DNA of 64,000 nucleotides from an uncultured Roseburia sp. (GTDB lineage Bacteria > Bacillota > Clostridia > Lachnospirales > Lachnospiraceae). The notes under the pieces were generated by a model. The model made no database searches. It saw only the letters and a list, made by a program, of their open reading frames with translations, and was not told the DNA's origin. Shown piece after piece: positions 52,786 through 62,308 of this stretch (positions are counted from its first letter, which is position 1; each line of letters opens with the position of its first letter). The stretch spans positions 1 through 64,000 of the forward strand of contig CAKQXQ010000005.1 in NCBI GenBank assembly GCA_934292805.1, in the 5' to 3' direction. A program made the position numbers and the translations under genes.

Positions 52786-53253
52786 ATGAAAGTTTACGTT
52801 TCAAAAGAGTCGAAAAAAAAGGACACAAAAGAAACTGCACAGGCATTTCTGATCGTAAGTATCGCCGGTTTTGTTGTACTTATCCTGTTTGCAGCAGGAG
52901 TTTTGCCGATCCATATGGCAGATTACATGAAGATCATGATGTCAGTTGTGTTTGGGGTTATGTGTGTGATCTTTTTTGTGATCGGCATTACCTCTTTACG
53001 TCAGGTCAAAACACTGGAAGCACAGGCAATAACAGAAGGTTCTCTTGAAAAAGAAATCCATGACTGGTTTATGGATTCATTCGCAAAGCAGCTTAGGGAA
53101 AACTTTGCCGGTGAGGATGATCTGTCGAAGGAAGATCTGTATTTTAAGCGATATGAGAAGATGTCTGCTTATATTGGAGAAAAATACCCGGATCTGAATG
53201 AACTGTTTTTAGATCATATGGTTGAACAGCTTTATGCAGAAATTTTTGAATAA
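52786..53253 (+). CDS. Small two-span membrane protein with acidic C-terminal domain
   Basis: A 155-residue protein with two hydrophobic helices (about 21-41 and 49-70) and a soluble, acidic, helical C-terminal half (about 75-155). I do not recognise the family. GGAAGAG lies upstream of the ATG and a good promoter precedes it. It may be co-transcribed with xpt 104 bases downstream, though an extended -10 at 53291-53296 suggests xpt has its own start. Confidence 0.75.
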   Translation: MKVYVSKESKKKDTKETAQAFLIVSIAGFVVLILFAAGVLPIHMADYMKIMMSVVFGVMCVIFFVIGITSLRQVKTLEAQAITEGSLEKEIHDWFMDSFAKQLRENFAGEDDLSKEDLYFKRYEKMSAYIGEKYPDLNELFLDHMVEQLYAEIFE

Positions 53254-53357
53254 AATACGAATTAGACTTTTTTTGCATATACAAATATGTTAAAATGAAA
53301 AAAGCATGTATCAATTAGAAGAAAACGATACAAATTATACGTTTATGAGGTGACATT

Positions 53358-53942
53358 GTGAAAGAACTCGAAGAGAAAATTTTAAAAGAGGGACATGCCC
53401 TGTCAGAAAGTATATTAAAGGTGGATGGATTTATTAATCATCAGGTGGATCCGGTTCTTATGCAGCAGATCGGGGATGCATTTGCAGACCATTTTGAAAA
53501 TCGTGGTATCACAAAGGTTGTAACAATTGAAAGTTCCGGTATTGCACCGGCACTTATGACAGCAATTGCCCTTAAGGTTCCGATGATCATTTTAAAGAAA
53601 CAGCCTTCAAAGGTATTGAATGATAATTTACTCCAGACGGTTGTAACATCATTTACAAAGGGAACAAGTTATCAGCTGACGTTGTCCCATCAGTTTATCG
53701 ATAAAGACGATAATGTACTTATTATAGATGATTTTCTTGCAAATGGAGAAGCTGCGAGCGGTGCTATCCGTTTGTTAGGTGAGGCAGGAGCTGCTGTTGC
53801 AGGTGTTGGTATTCTGATTGAGAAATCATTCCAGCCAGGAAGAGATAAATTAAATGCCCAGGGCGTAGAGGTATATTCGCTGGCAAGAGTCAGCAAACTC
53901 GGAAAAGATTTGATCGAATTTATTCCGGAAGAAAATGAATAG
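53358..53942 (+). CDS. xpt: Xanthine phosphoribosyltransferase
   Basis: Xpt salvages xanthine to XMP using PRPP. The 194-residue protein has the PRPP-binding motif VLIIDDFLANGEAASG near 124-139 and an N-terminal region (EKILKEGHALSESILKVDGF) typical of Xpt. The start is a GTG with GAGGTG five bases upstream. No purine riboswitch is visible in the 104-base leader, unlike Bacillus xpt. A strong terminator follows. Confidence 0.94.
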   Translation: MKELEEKILKEGHALSESILKVDGFINHQVDPVLMQQIGDAFADHFENRGITKVVTIESSGIAPALMTAIALKVPMIILKKQPSKVLNDNLLQTVVTSFTKGTSYQLTLSHQFIDKDDNVLIIDDFLANGEAASGAIRLLGEAGAAVAGVGILIEKSFQPGRDKLNAQGVEVYSLARVSKLGKDLIEFIPEENE

Positions 53943-53958
53943 TCATCTTTATTAGTAA

Positions 53959-53992
53959 AAAAATGCTCAGATTTATCTGAGCATTTTTCTTT
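53959..53992. terminator. Bidirectional terminator after xpt
   Basis: AAAAATGCTCAGA-TTTA-TCTGAGCATTTTT is a perfect 13-base stem with a four-base loop and A/T tracts on both sides. It serves xpt (+) and the convergent zinc-ribbon gene (-). Confidence 0.9.
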
Positions 53993-54023
53993 TGCAATAT
54001 AGTTACCTGACCTGGCGAAACAA

Positions 54024-55175
54024 CTACTCTGCTGTTTTCGTACCAGGTTTGCAGATAAAGTTGGTACGGTAAATTTCACTTGTCAGATTTGTTTTGTCAT
54101 TGACAACAAGAACCGAAAGAATATTATTTCCTTCAGGAACTTCAATCGGATCGGTATAGCGTTCAGAAGCTGTCGTCGGATCGGTGCCATCCCATGTGTA
54201 ATAAATACTGCAGCCTTCATCAGCAGTGATTATAACAAAAGTAAGTTCATCCACGGTTCCACCATCCGGAGTGATTTCCGGATAATTTGGTGGCAAAGCA
54301 ACTGTCTTATATTTTGCAGTAACAACATCACTGAAAAGTCCCTTTTCATTTTTACAGGCAGCTTTTATTGTATAGGTCTTAAGATCGGAAAGTTCTATTC
54401 CGTCTTTTTCATATAATGTTCCCGCAGCTGTTGGATCTGAACCGTCAAGTGTATAATAAATCTCACATTCTTCTATGGAAAAAATCGTGACATTTGTATA
54501 CACATCACACGTTCCTGCATCCGGATAAAACACTGGTTCTGCGACAATATAACCGGAAAAAAGTTCCAGAATATCCGTATCTGTGATGTCAGAAGCTAAT
54601 TCCTGTATCTTATCATATTCCTCTTTGGACTCATAAATACGGATCAATCCCTGGTATGCATCTTTGTTATCGTCATCCAGTGTTAAGATCTCCATATATA
54701 AAATCATAGCGGAATCATATTCCTTTTGTTTCATATAGATATCAGCAAGTGAGACCCTTGCATTAATATCAGAAGGAAGTAATACAAGTGCGTTTTTATA
54801 ATAAGATATTGCCTTTTCATAATGATTACCGGAAAGCTCTTTTTCTGCCATTTCCATCTGATAATCATAAGAATTATTGTTTTTATGTCTGACGTAAAGG
54901 AGTGATCCTGTTGTGATAACGAGAATCACTGCAGCAAAGCAGATCAGAATCACCCATGGAGTCTGTTTATTTTGTTTCTTAGAATTCTTCTGTGGTTTGT
55001 TATCATTGTTATGACTTGAATCCGAGGTGCTTTTACTTGCTTCGTCTGTTAAGATCGCCTTCAGATAGTCTTCCTCCAATACAGAATATTCGTTTACCAT
55101 TTGTGCTTCATGGCCACATACAGAACAGTATAAACAGCCTTCCTTCAGTTCAGCTCCACATTTTGCACATTTCAT
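54024..55175 (-). CDS. Zinc-ribbon, TPR and chitobiase-C-terminal-like membrane protein
   Basis: This 383-residue mosaic has a zinc ribbon (Cys3, Cys6, Cys17, Cys20), an acidic/Asn-rich linker, one membrane helix (about 73-95) and TPR helices (about 100-190). Two beta-sandwich repeats of the CHB_HEX_C type follow (about 210-290 and 295-372, each with an (S/T)DPT turn). The ribbon would face the cytoplasm and the TPR and sandwich domains the outside. A wall-sensing or binding role is a guess; no enzyme domain is seen. Confidence 0.85.
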   Translation of the reverse strand: MKCAKCGAELKEGCLYCSVCGHEAQMVNEYSVLEEDYLKAILTDEASKSTSDSSHNNDNKPQKNSKKQNKQTPWVILICFAAVILVITTGSLLYVRHKNNNSYDYQMEMAEKELSGNHYEKAISYYKNALVLLPSDINARVSLADIYMKQKEYDSAMILYMEILTLDDDNKDAYQGLIRIYESKEEYDKIQELASDITDTDILELFSGYIVAEPVFYPDAGTCDVYTNVTIFSIEECEIYYTLDGSDPTAAGTLYEKDGIELSDLKTYTIKAACKNEKGLFSDVVTAKYKTVALPPNYPEITPDGGTVDELTFVIITADEGCSIYYTWDGTDPTTASERYTDPIEVPEGNNILSVLVVNDKTNLTSEIYRTNFICKPGTKTAE

Positions 55176-55196
55176 ATGAAACCCTTTCTAATCTTT

Positions 55197-56039
55197 TTAC
55201 TTATTATTGAAACTTTCCAGGCAGTTATGCATCAGCATGGCAATGGTCATCGGTCCTACTCCACCCGGAACAGGTGTGATCGCAGATGCTTTTGGCGCAA
55301 CTTCATCGTATTTTACATCACCACAAAGTTTGTTGTTTTCATCACGATGAATTCCGACATCAATGACTACTGCTCCGTCTTTTACATAATCAGCAGTAAT
55401 AAACTGTGGTTTTCCAATTGCAACGATCAGAATGTCTGCATTTTGGCAGATTTCTTTGAGATTATGGGTTTTGGAATGAGCAACCGTTACAGTTGCATTC
55501 TCGCGAAGCATTAAAAGAGCCATTGGTTTTCCGACAATATTGCTCCTTCCAATTACAACACAATGTTTTCCGGCAATCTCGATTCCGGAACGTTTCAAAA
55601 GCTGGATGATACCGGCTGGGGTACAGGAAACAAATCCCCTCTCTCCGATCACTAATTTTCCGACATTCTGTGGATGGAATCCATCTACGTCTTTATCAGG
55701 AGAAATTGTCTGTATGATCTTATCTGCATTGATGTGTTCAGGAACTGGAAGCTGAACCAAAATACCATTTACAGTTGGATCTTCATTAAGCTTTTGAACC
55801 AGTCCAACCAACTCTTCTTCGGAAGTCTCTTCTGGAAGTTCATAGGATAATGACTGGATACCGATATATTCGCATGCCAGCTTTTTATTGCGTACATAGA
55901 CAGAAGATGCCGGATCGTTTCCTACCTGTATAACGGCAAGGGACACATTCGTCCCCTGCTCTTTTAATTTTGCAACCTGTTCTCTTAATTCATCTTTAAT
56001 TTCCTGAGATATTTTTTTTCCGTCAATTATTTGGGTCAT
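55197..56039 (-). CDS. folD: Methylene-THF dehydrogenase / methenyl-THF cyclohydrolase
   Basis: FolD interconverts methylene- and formyl-tetrahydrofolate. The 280-residue protein is canonical: YVRNKKLACEYIGI near the active-site lysine, the PVPEHINADKI block, DVDGFHPQNVGKL, the NADP loop VVIGRSNIVGKP and the final TPVPGGVGPMTIAML. It lies 48 bases after fhs, and together they cover the formate-to-methylene-THF steps. Confidence 0.97.
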   Translation of the reverse strand: MTQIIDGKKISQEIKDELREQVAKLKEQGTNVSLAVIQVGNDPASSVYVRNKKLACEYIGIQSLSYELPEETSEEELVGLVQKLNEDPTVNGILVQLPVPEHINADKIIQTISPDKDVDGFHPQNVGKLVIGERGFVSCTPAGIIQLLKRSGIEIAGKHCVVIGRSNIVGKPMALLMLRENATVTVAHSKTHNLKEICQNADILIVAIGKPQFITADYVKDGAVVIDVGIHRDENNKLCGDVKYDEVAPKASAITPVPGGVGPMTIAMLMHNCLESFNNK

Positions 56040-56087
56040 TTCAAATTCTGTGTAACGTTAAAGCTACATTCCTTTCCAAAACATATT

Positions 56088-57758
56088 TTAAAATAGTCCG
56101 GTGATCACACCGTCATCATTTACATCAATGCCGTATGCAGCAGGATTTTTTGAAAGACCTGGCATTGTCATGATCGCACCTGTAACAGCAACGACAAAGC
56201 CTGCACCTGCAGATACATAAACTTCTCTTACATTGATGGTAAAGCCCTCCGGACGACCGAGTTTTGTCTGGTCATCAGAAAGAGAATATTGGGTTTTTGC
56301 CATACATACCGGGAAATTAGAAAGTCCCATATCAGTAATTCTCTTTAATTCTTTCTTTGCAGCCGGTGAATAAGTAACACCATCTGCACCATAGATCTCT
56401 CTTGCTATTGTTTCAATCTTCTCTTCAAGAGAAAGCTCATTCTCATAGAGTACTTTAAAGTGGCTGTCTTTGTGCTCTAAAGTATCAAGGACTTTATTTG
56501 CAAGGGCAATTCCACCTTCTCCGCCTTTCTCCCATACTTCTGAAAGAGCAAATTCACAGTCTCTGTCATGGCAGAACTGTTCTACAAAATCTGTTTCTGC
56601 TTTGGTATCTGTAATGAAAGAATTCAGTGTAACGACAACAGGTACACCATACTTCTGAAGATTTTCGATGTGCTTCTCCAGATTTACGATACCCTTTTTC
56701 AATGCATCCAGATTTTCTGTACCAAGATCAGCCTTTGCAACTCCACCATTATATTTCAAAGCACGGATTGTTGCAACTAAAACAACTGCATCCGGTTTTA
56801 ATCCTGCTTTACGACACTTGATGTCAAAGAACTTTTCTGCACCGAGATCTGCACCAAAACCTGCTTCTGTGATCACATAATCAGCGAGTTTTAATGCGGT
56901 TTTGGTTGCACGCACACTGTTACATCCATGTGCAATATTAGCAAATGGTCCACCATGTACGATGGCCGGTGTATGCTCCAGTGTCTGGATAAGATTTGGC
57001 TTTAAAGCATCCTTTAAGAGTGCAGCCATGGAACCTGTAGCATGGATATCATCAGCTGTAACCGGTTTGCCATCAAATGTATAGGCAACGATAATGCGGC
57101 CAAGTCTTCTCTTTAAATCATGCATGTCATTAGCAAGACAGAGAATCGCCATGATTTCTGATGCTACTGTGATAACAAAATGATCTTCTCTGACCATTCC
57201 GTCCATTTTGCTGCCAAGTCCGACAACAACGTTACGGAGTACACGGTCATTCATATCAATACAGCGTTTCCATACGATCTGTCTTGGGTCGATACCTAAT
57301 TCATTTCCCTGCTGGATATGATTGTCAAGCAGTGCAGCCAGAAGGTTATTGGCAGATGTGATCGCATGAAAATCACCAGTAAAGTGAAGGTTTAAATCTT
57401 CCATAGGAACAACCTGTGCGTATCCACCGCCGGCAGCACCTCCTTTGATTCCAAAACATGGTCCAAGTGAAGGCTCTCTTAATGCGATGACTGCTTTTTT
57501 GCCAAGTTTGCCAAATGCCTGTCCAAGACCTACGCTGGTTGTTGTTTTACCTTCTCCTGCAGGAGTTGGATTGATTGCTGTAACTAAGATCAGTTTTCCA
57601 TCCGGATTATCTTTTATACGGTTCATCAGCTCATCGGAAAGTTTTGCTTTGTATTTTCCGTATAATTCCAGATCATCTTCTTCAATCCCAAGCTGTAATG
57701 CTACTTCCTTGATTGGAAGCATAGTTGCTTCCTGTGCGATTTGAATATCACTTTTCAT
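56088..57758 (-). CDS. fhs: Formate-tetrahydrofolate ligase
   Basis: Fhs makes 10-formyl-THF from formate, THF and ATP. The 556-residue length is exactly typical. The P-loop TPAGEGKTTT is at 65-74, and EPSLGPCFGIKGGAAGGG and the C-terminal SAGAGFVVAVTGAI are conserved. The open frame reaches 57788, but GGAG eight bases before ATG 57758 sets the start. In a gut anaerobe it can serve purine synthesis, formate use or acetogenesis; no further Wood-Ljungdahl genes are in the window. Confidence 0.97.
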   Translation of the reverse strand: MKSDIQIAQEATMLPIKEVALQLGIEEDDLELYGKYKAKLSDELMNRIKDNPDGKLILVTAINPTPAGEGKTTTSVGLGQAFGKLGKKAVIALREPSLGPCFGIKGGAAGGGYAQVVPMEDLNLHFTGDFHAITSANNLLAALLDNHIQQGNELGIDPRQIVWKRCIDMNDRVLRNVVVGLGSKMDGMVREDHFVITVASEIMAILCLANDMHDLKRRLGRIIVAYTFDGKPVTADDIHATGSMAALLKDALKPNLIQTLEHTPAIVHGGPFANIAHGCNSVRATKTALKLADYVITEAGFGADLGAEKFFDIKCRKAGLKPDAVVLVATIRALKYNGGVAKADLGTENLDALKKGIVNLEKHIENLQKYGVPVVVTLNSFITDTKAETDFVEQFCHDRDCEFALSEVWEKGGEGGIALANKVLDTLEHKDSHFKVLYENELSLEEKIETIAREIYGADGVTYSPAAKKELKRITDMGLSNFPVCMAKTQYSLSDDQTKLGRPEGFTINVREVYVSAGAGFVVAVTGAIMTMPGLSKNPAAYGIDVNDDGVITGLF

Positions 57759-57807
57759 CCTTTGACTCCATTCCTGCGTTTCACGCATAAAGTATTTATA
57801 AGTAATT

Positions 57808-57836
57808 ATTATAGACTATCTTTTATTAATAAGCAA
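57808..57836 (-). promoter_or_regulatory. Sigma-A promoter of fhs-folD
   Basis: On the minus strand TTGCTT (57831-57836) and a perfect TATAAT (57808-57813) are 17 bases apart, about 50 bases before the fhs start. Confidence 0.7.
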
Positions 57837-57844
57837 ATAAATAA

Positions 57845-60466
57845 TTAAAGATATTCTTCTTCATACTGTTCAAACTGTTCTTTGGACATGAGTACTTTCC
57901 GTGGTTTTGTTCCCTCTTCCGGTCCTACGATACCGGCTTCTTCCAGCTGATCCATAATACGTGCAGCACGGTTAAAGCCAACCTTGAAATACCTTTGCAG
58001 CATACCGATCGACCCTTTTTCCTTATCTATTAAAAGTCTGGCAGCATCAGCAAAATGTGGATCTCTTCCATCATCCTGCGGACCGGAATCAATGGAGATG
58101 GTTGTATTACCGGAAGATTCGAGGCTGCTCATCCTCTCCTGAACTTCCGGACTGTAAGCTCCCTGACCATTTTCATTTTTAATATAGTCTACGACATCCT
58201 GTACCTCCTTATCGGATACAAAAGCCCCCTGTACACGAAGTGGTTTTGGAACACCCTGTGGATTAAAGAGCATATCACCTTTTCCAAGCAGCTTCTCAGC
58301 ACCGGTAACATCAAGGATCGTTCGGGAGTCAATACCGGATGTAACTGCAAAAGCAATACGGCTTGGCATATTAGCCTTGATCAATCCGGTGATGACGTTT
58401 ACAGACGGACGCTGTGTTGCAATGATCAGATGGATCCCACAGGCACGGGCAAGCTGAGCCAGACGACAGATGGATTCTTCCACATCGCCGGGAGCTACCA
58501 TCATAAGATCTGCAAGCTCATCAACGATGATTACGATCTGAGGAAGTTTTTCCGGTTTTTCACTTCCCTCTATGTCAGGAAGTGTATCAATTTTGGCATT
58601 ATACCCTTTCAGATCCCTTACATTAGCCTCGGCAAATTTCTGATAACGCTCCGTCATTTCTGCAACAGCCCAGTGAAGTGCTCCGGCAGCCTTCTTTGGA
58701 TCAGTGACAACTGGGATCAAAAGGTGCGGAATCCCATTATAAATGCTTAATTCCACGACTTTCGGATCGACCATGATGAGTTTGACATCTTTTGGATCTG
58801 CCTTGTACAGAATACTCATGATAATTGTATTGATGCAGACGGATTTACCGGATCCGGTGGCACCAGCGATCAGAAGATGCGGCATTTTGGCAATATCTGC
58901 GACGGTAACTTTTCCACCAATATCTTTTCCAACACAGAATGAGATATTAGACGGATGATCTTTGAATTCCGGGGAATCTACAAGTTCACGGAAAGAAACG
59001 GTAAGATTTTCTTTGTTCGGAACTTCTATACCGACTGCAGCCTTTCCGGGGATCGGAGCTTCGATTCTGATATCCGCTGCAGCGAGATTCAGCTTGATGT
59101 CGTCTGCGAGATTTACAATCTTGCTGACTTTTACTCCCATCTCAGGTTGGATTTCGTATCTGGTAACTGCAGGTCCACAGCTGATATTTGTGATCGTAAC
59201 GTTCACACCAAAATTCTTCAGCGTCTGTTGAAGCTTCTGTGCGGTTTCCTGGAGATGTTGTCTGGAATCCCCCTGTCTGTTATCCGGTTTTTTCAAAAGA
59301 TCAACCGGTGGAAATACATATTGTTTTTTTGCAGGCAGATCAAGAGCCATCTCTTCCTCGATAGAAGAAATATCTTCCTGAATCTCTTCTTCAGAAGGTT
59401 TGGAATGGCGCTTTTTGCTTTGCGGCTCTGTCTTCTGGAATTCTTCACGGACAAGAGCTGTATCAATTGCAGCATCTTTTACGGATTCTTCCTGTACATC
59501 TTCCGTAGAAGCCAATACAGGTTCTACCACCCTCACTGTTTCTTCCTGTGCATAAACCGTTTCATCAGGAAGCTGCTCTAAGGCTTTTAAAGCTTCATCT
59601 GAAAATGCAGATGGCGGAGCATAGACGGTTTCTTCCTGTTCAGGTGGATTTATCGGACTGTAAATAGCATCCGTTGAATTCTCGTTATTATAAACAGGAT
59701 CCGGAACCAGTTCATTTATTTCATCGGATACCTGACCGACAGCTGCCTCCTTCGCAGGTACAACCTTTGTATCGATTGCAACACCTTCAACCTTACGATC
59801 CATTCTGCGCAGCTGACGCTCTTCTCTTTTTTGTTCGGCATATTCCCGATAGCGTTCGTTATTTTCTTTCGCGGTTTCATAGACTTTCCTGCCGCCTTTT
59901 TGCATTCCACGGAATGCAGAACGTTCGGTGATCAGTATCAGACAGATGATCATAGCAATGATGGTGATCACATAAGAGCCTGCCAGACCAAAATTCGGGC
60001 AAAACAATGATGCAAGCAGCCCACCCAGAAATCCGCCTCCGATTTTATACAATGCACAGTATTGGTAGGCGTCAATGGCACCGGCAGTTTCAGAACCGGT
60101 CCTTACAAGTTCTATGAACATGCATAAAAAAAGCGTAAAAAAACATCCGGCGATCAGTTTTACGGTTGCTATCCGGTTGCCGATATTAGAAACAGCAAAA
60201 AAGGTTGAGATAACAAGAAGAACCGGAAAAATATAAGCGATCAGTCCGAAAACTCCGAAGAAAAAACTGCTGACAGAGTTTCCTACCGCGCCTCCAATGC
60301 CAAAATTACTGATAAATAATAAAATAGATACTGCTAATATGATCCACAGAACAATCTCAGCAGTAAAATTCTCATGTTGTGTCTGTTGTGTATTTTTACG
60401 TCTCGAATTCGTTTTTCCGGCAGATGGTTTTCTGCCGGAGGAACTCTTTCTTTTCCCCGTTGCCAA
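57845..60466 (-). CDS. ftsK: FtsK/SpoIIIE DNA translocase
   Basis: This motor pumps DNA through the closing septum. The 873-residue protein has a basic start and four to five membrane helices (about 35-175). A long acidic linker (about 200-400) leads to the motor domain with Walker A GATGSGKS near residue 535 and the IIVDELADLM Walker B. A C-terminal gamma winged helix follows (about 805-870, with VGFNRAARIMDQLEEAGIVG) that reads KOPS/SRS sites. It follows uppP by 18 bases. SpoIIIE function in sporulation is plausible. Confidence 0.96.
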   Translation of the reverse strand: MATGKRKSSSGRKPSAGKTNSRRKNTQQTQHENFTAEIVLWIILAVSILLFISNFGIGGAVGNSVSSFFFGVFGLIAYIFPVLLVISTFFAVSNIGNRIATVKLIAGCFFTLFLCMFIELVRTGSETAGAIDAYQYCALYKIGGGFLGGLLASLFCPNFGLAGSYVITIIAMIICLILITERSAFRGMQKGGRKVYETAKENNERYREYAEQKREERQLRRMDRKVEGVAIDTKVVPAKEAAVGQVSDEINELVPDPVYNNENSTDAIYSPINPPEQEETVYAPPSAFSDEALKALEQLPDETVYAQEETVRVVEPVLASTEDVQEESVKDAAIDTALVREEFQKTEPQSKKRHSKPSEEEIQEDISSIEEEMALDLPAKKQYVFPPVDLLKKPDNRQGDSRQHLQETAQKLQQTLKNFGVNVTITNISCGPAVTRYEIQPEMGVKVSKIVNLADDIKLNLAAADIRIEAPIPGKAAVGIEVPNKENLTVSFRELVDSPEFKDHPSNISFCVGKDIGGKVTVADIAKMPHLLIAGATGSGKSVCINTIIMSILYKADPKDVKLIMVDPKVVELSIYNGIPHLLIPVVTDPKKAAGALHWAVAEMTERYQKFAEANVRDLKGYNAKIDTLPDIEGSEKPEKLPQIVIIVDELADLMMVAPGDVEESICRLAQLARACGIHLIIATQRPSVNVITGLIKANMPSRIAFAVTSGIDSRTILDVTGAEKLLGKGDMLFNPQGVPKPLRVQGAFVSDKEVQDVVDYIKNENGQGAYSPEVQERMSSLESSGNTTISIDSGPQDDGRDPHFADAARLLIDKEKGSIGMLQRYFKVGFNRAARIMDQLEEAGIVGPEEGTKPRKVLMSKEQFEQYEEEYL

Positions 60467-60484
60467 GTGATTACCTCCAAAAAC

Positions 60485-61396
60485 TTATAATGTATAGAAA
60501 AATCCGCCGATTGAAATAATTCCGACAATCAGACAGTAAATTGCAAAAATCCGGAATTTCTTCTTACGCACGATCACAAGCATTGTTTTAATACAGATAT
60601 AGCCGATCAGTGCTGCAATGATCATACCGATAATATAAGAAAAAATCTCTGCTCCACTTAAAGAGACTGCTGTAAAATCCTTCAGTTCAAGAACCATCGC
60701 ACCAAGAACTGCAGGTATGGACATGATAAAAGAATATTTTACCGCAAATTTACGGTTAAATCCGCTGAGCAGACACGCAGTGATCGTTGTCCCGCTTCGG
60801 GATAAGCCCGGTAATGTCGCTACTCCCTGTGCAATACCGATGAAGAATGCATTTGAATATGTAATGTCCTTCGGAAGCTTATCGCCTCCTCTGACATGGT
60901 CAGCAATAAAAAGAAGGATTGCTGTCACGATGAGACAGATCCCAGGTACGATCAGTATCTCAGAGGCCATTTCAACAACATCTTTCCCGATGTAACCGAT
61001 AATTCCGGTTGGAATGGTTGATACGATCACAAGCATGACAAACTTCCGGTAGCCACTGTTTACAATTCGGCGATATGGGCTGTAGTCAATCTCATGGTCT
61101 GATTTACGACCATATCTGCACTTTAGAAAAACATTGCGGAAGAATGCAGCTACATTTAAAAATGCATCACGGATAATGCACAGGCCTTCTATGATCATTC
61201 TTAAAATATCTCTGTAATATACGACACAGATCGCAATAAGTGTACCCACATGTAAAAGTACATCGAACAGCATACCGGTATCTGTCTCGACATGAAAAAG
61301 TATCTTGAATAATGCCAGATGTCCGGAACTGCTTACAGGAAGAAATTCTGTCAGTCCCTGTATAATGCCCATAAAGATTGCCTGTAGTAAATTCAT
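60485..61396 (-). CDS. uppP: Undecaprenyl-diphosphatase (BacA type)
   Basis: UppP recycles the undecaprenyl carrier lipid of wall synthesis and confers bacitracin tolerance. The 303-residue membrane protein has the two signature loops, FLPVSSSGHLALF near the N-terminus and LPGLSRSGTTI near 195-205. A soluble-looking insert (about 80-115) makes it slightly longer than the usual 265-285 residues. It lies between tepA and ftsK. Confidence 0.95.
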   Translation of the reverse strand: MNLLQAIFMGIIQGLTEFLPVSSSGHLALFKILFHVETDTGMLFDVLLHVGTLIAICVVYYRDILRMIIEGLCIIRDAFLNVAAFFRNVFLKCRYGRKSDHEIDYSPYRRIVNSGYRKFVMLVIVSTIPTGIIGYIGKDVVEMASEILIVPGICLIVTAILLFIADHVRGGDKLPKDITYSNAFFIGIAQGVATLPGLSRSGTTITACLLSGFNRKFAVKYSFIMSIPAVLGAMVLELKDFTAVSLSGAEIFSYIIGMIIAALIGYICIKTMLVIVRKKKFRIFAIYCLIVGIISIGGFFYTL

Positions 61397-61471
61397 AGCT
61401 TCTCCTCCGTATATCTTATCCGGCCTCCAGCCGGCTTTATCTGAAATCCATACATAATTAGTATACCATAT

Positions 61472-62167
61472 TTAAAATTGATTGTCATTAAAAGCTTTTC
61501 TGGCAGGATGAGTGTTCTGCTGTATGAGTTCGTGGAGTTTTACGAATGCATCATGTATGCCGCCGACTTCGTTGATCAGTCCTTCTTCTATTGCCTGTTT
61601 TCCGACAAGAATTGTCCCGAGATCTTTTGTGAGCATTTCTTTTTTCATCATCAGCTCTTCCAGCCGTTCTTTTTTCGCATCGGAATGAGATGCTATAAAA
61701 TCAAGGATCCGGTTCTGCATTTGCAGGAAGTAGTCATAGGTAGGCTTTGCACCGATTACAGTTCCGTTCATCCGGACAGGATGGATGACCATAGTTCCGG
61801 ATGGGACAATGAAAGAATATTTGGCAGATACAGCAAGCGGTACTCCGATGGAATGACTTCCGCCAAGGACAAGTGAAACAGTAGGTTTGCTGATAGAAGC
61901 TACCATTTCAGCAATCGCAAGACCGCTTTCAACGTCTCCGCCTACGGTGTTTAAAAGAAGCAGCAGTCCATCCGTTCTTTCGTCCTCTTCTATTTCAGCG
62001 AGCTTTGGAAGCACATGCTCGTATTTGGTTGTTTTAGTTGAAGACGGAAGACATTCGTGTCCCTCAATCTCTCCGATTACAGTCAGCAGTGAAATCCGGT
62101 CGTTGTGGCACTCTATCTGGAGTTCTCCGAATTCTTTGATCTTTTCGTCTTTTTCATTTTCAGTCAT
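61472..62167 (-). CDS. tepA: ClpP-fold protease, TepA/YmfB type
   Basis: The 231-residue protein is a ClpP-like serine hydrolase of the TepA (translocation-enhancing) group. The nucleophile is Ser106 in GGSHSIGVPLA, aligned with the ClpP ASMG serine. His129 in MVIHPVR is the likely catalytic histidine. There is no signal peptide. The frame is open to 62209, but ATG 62167 fits the family's N-terminus. As in Bacillus it is close to ftsK/spoIIIE. Its substrate is unknown. Confidence 0.88.
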   Translation of the reverse strand: MTENEKDEKIKEFGELQIECHNDRISLLTVIGEIEGHECLPSSTKTTKYEHVLPKLAEIEEDERTDGLLLLLNTVGGDVESGLAIAEMVASISKPTVSLVLGGSHSIGVPLAVSAKYSFIVPSGTMVIHPVRMNGTVIGAKPTYDYFLQMQNRILDFIASHSDAKKERLEELMMKKEMLTKDLGTILVGKQAIEEGLINEVGGIHDAFVKLHELIQQNTHPARKAFNDNQF

Positions 62168-62261
62168 AACATTTCCGTTCCTTTCAGATGGCACAATATG
62201 AAACAACATAAAAAGTATTTCCGAATCTGATATGGATTATACAGCATTAAAAATGTCAGAG

Positions 62262-62293
62262 GAAAAAAGAACAGGACAAAATGTCCTGTTCTT
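62262..62293 (-). terminator. Intrinsic terminator of glgA
   Basis: AAGAACAGGACA and TGTCCTGTTCTT form a perfect 12-base stem with a three-base loop, followed on the minus strand by TTTTTT. It lies 16 bases beyond the glgA stop. Confidence 0.9.
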
Positions 62294-62308
62294 GGATGCG
62301 TTCATTGC

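Noticed and set aside
53254..53357. Possible purine riboswitch upstream of xpt
   Set aside because: The 104-base leader has none of the conserved three-way-junction or loop-loop sequences of the purine aptamer; only a weak hairpin is visible.
58055..58750. A 231-codon open frame antisense to ftsK, and a 208-codon one at 58955-59581
   Set aside because: Both lie wholly inside ftsK on the other strand, lack ribosome binding sites and show no domain-like sequence. They are by-products of the codon use of ftsK.
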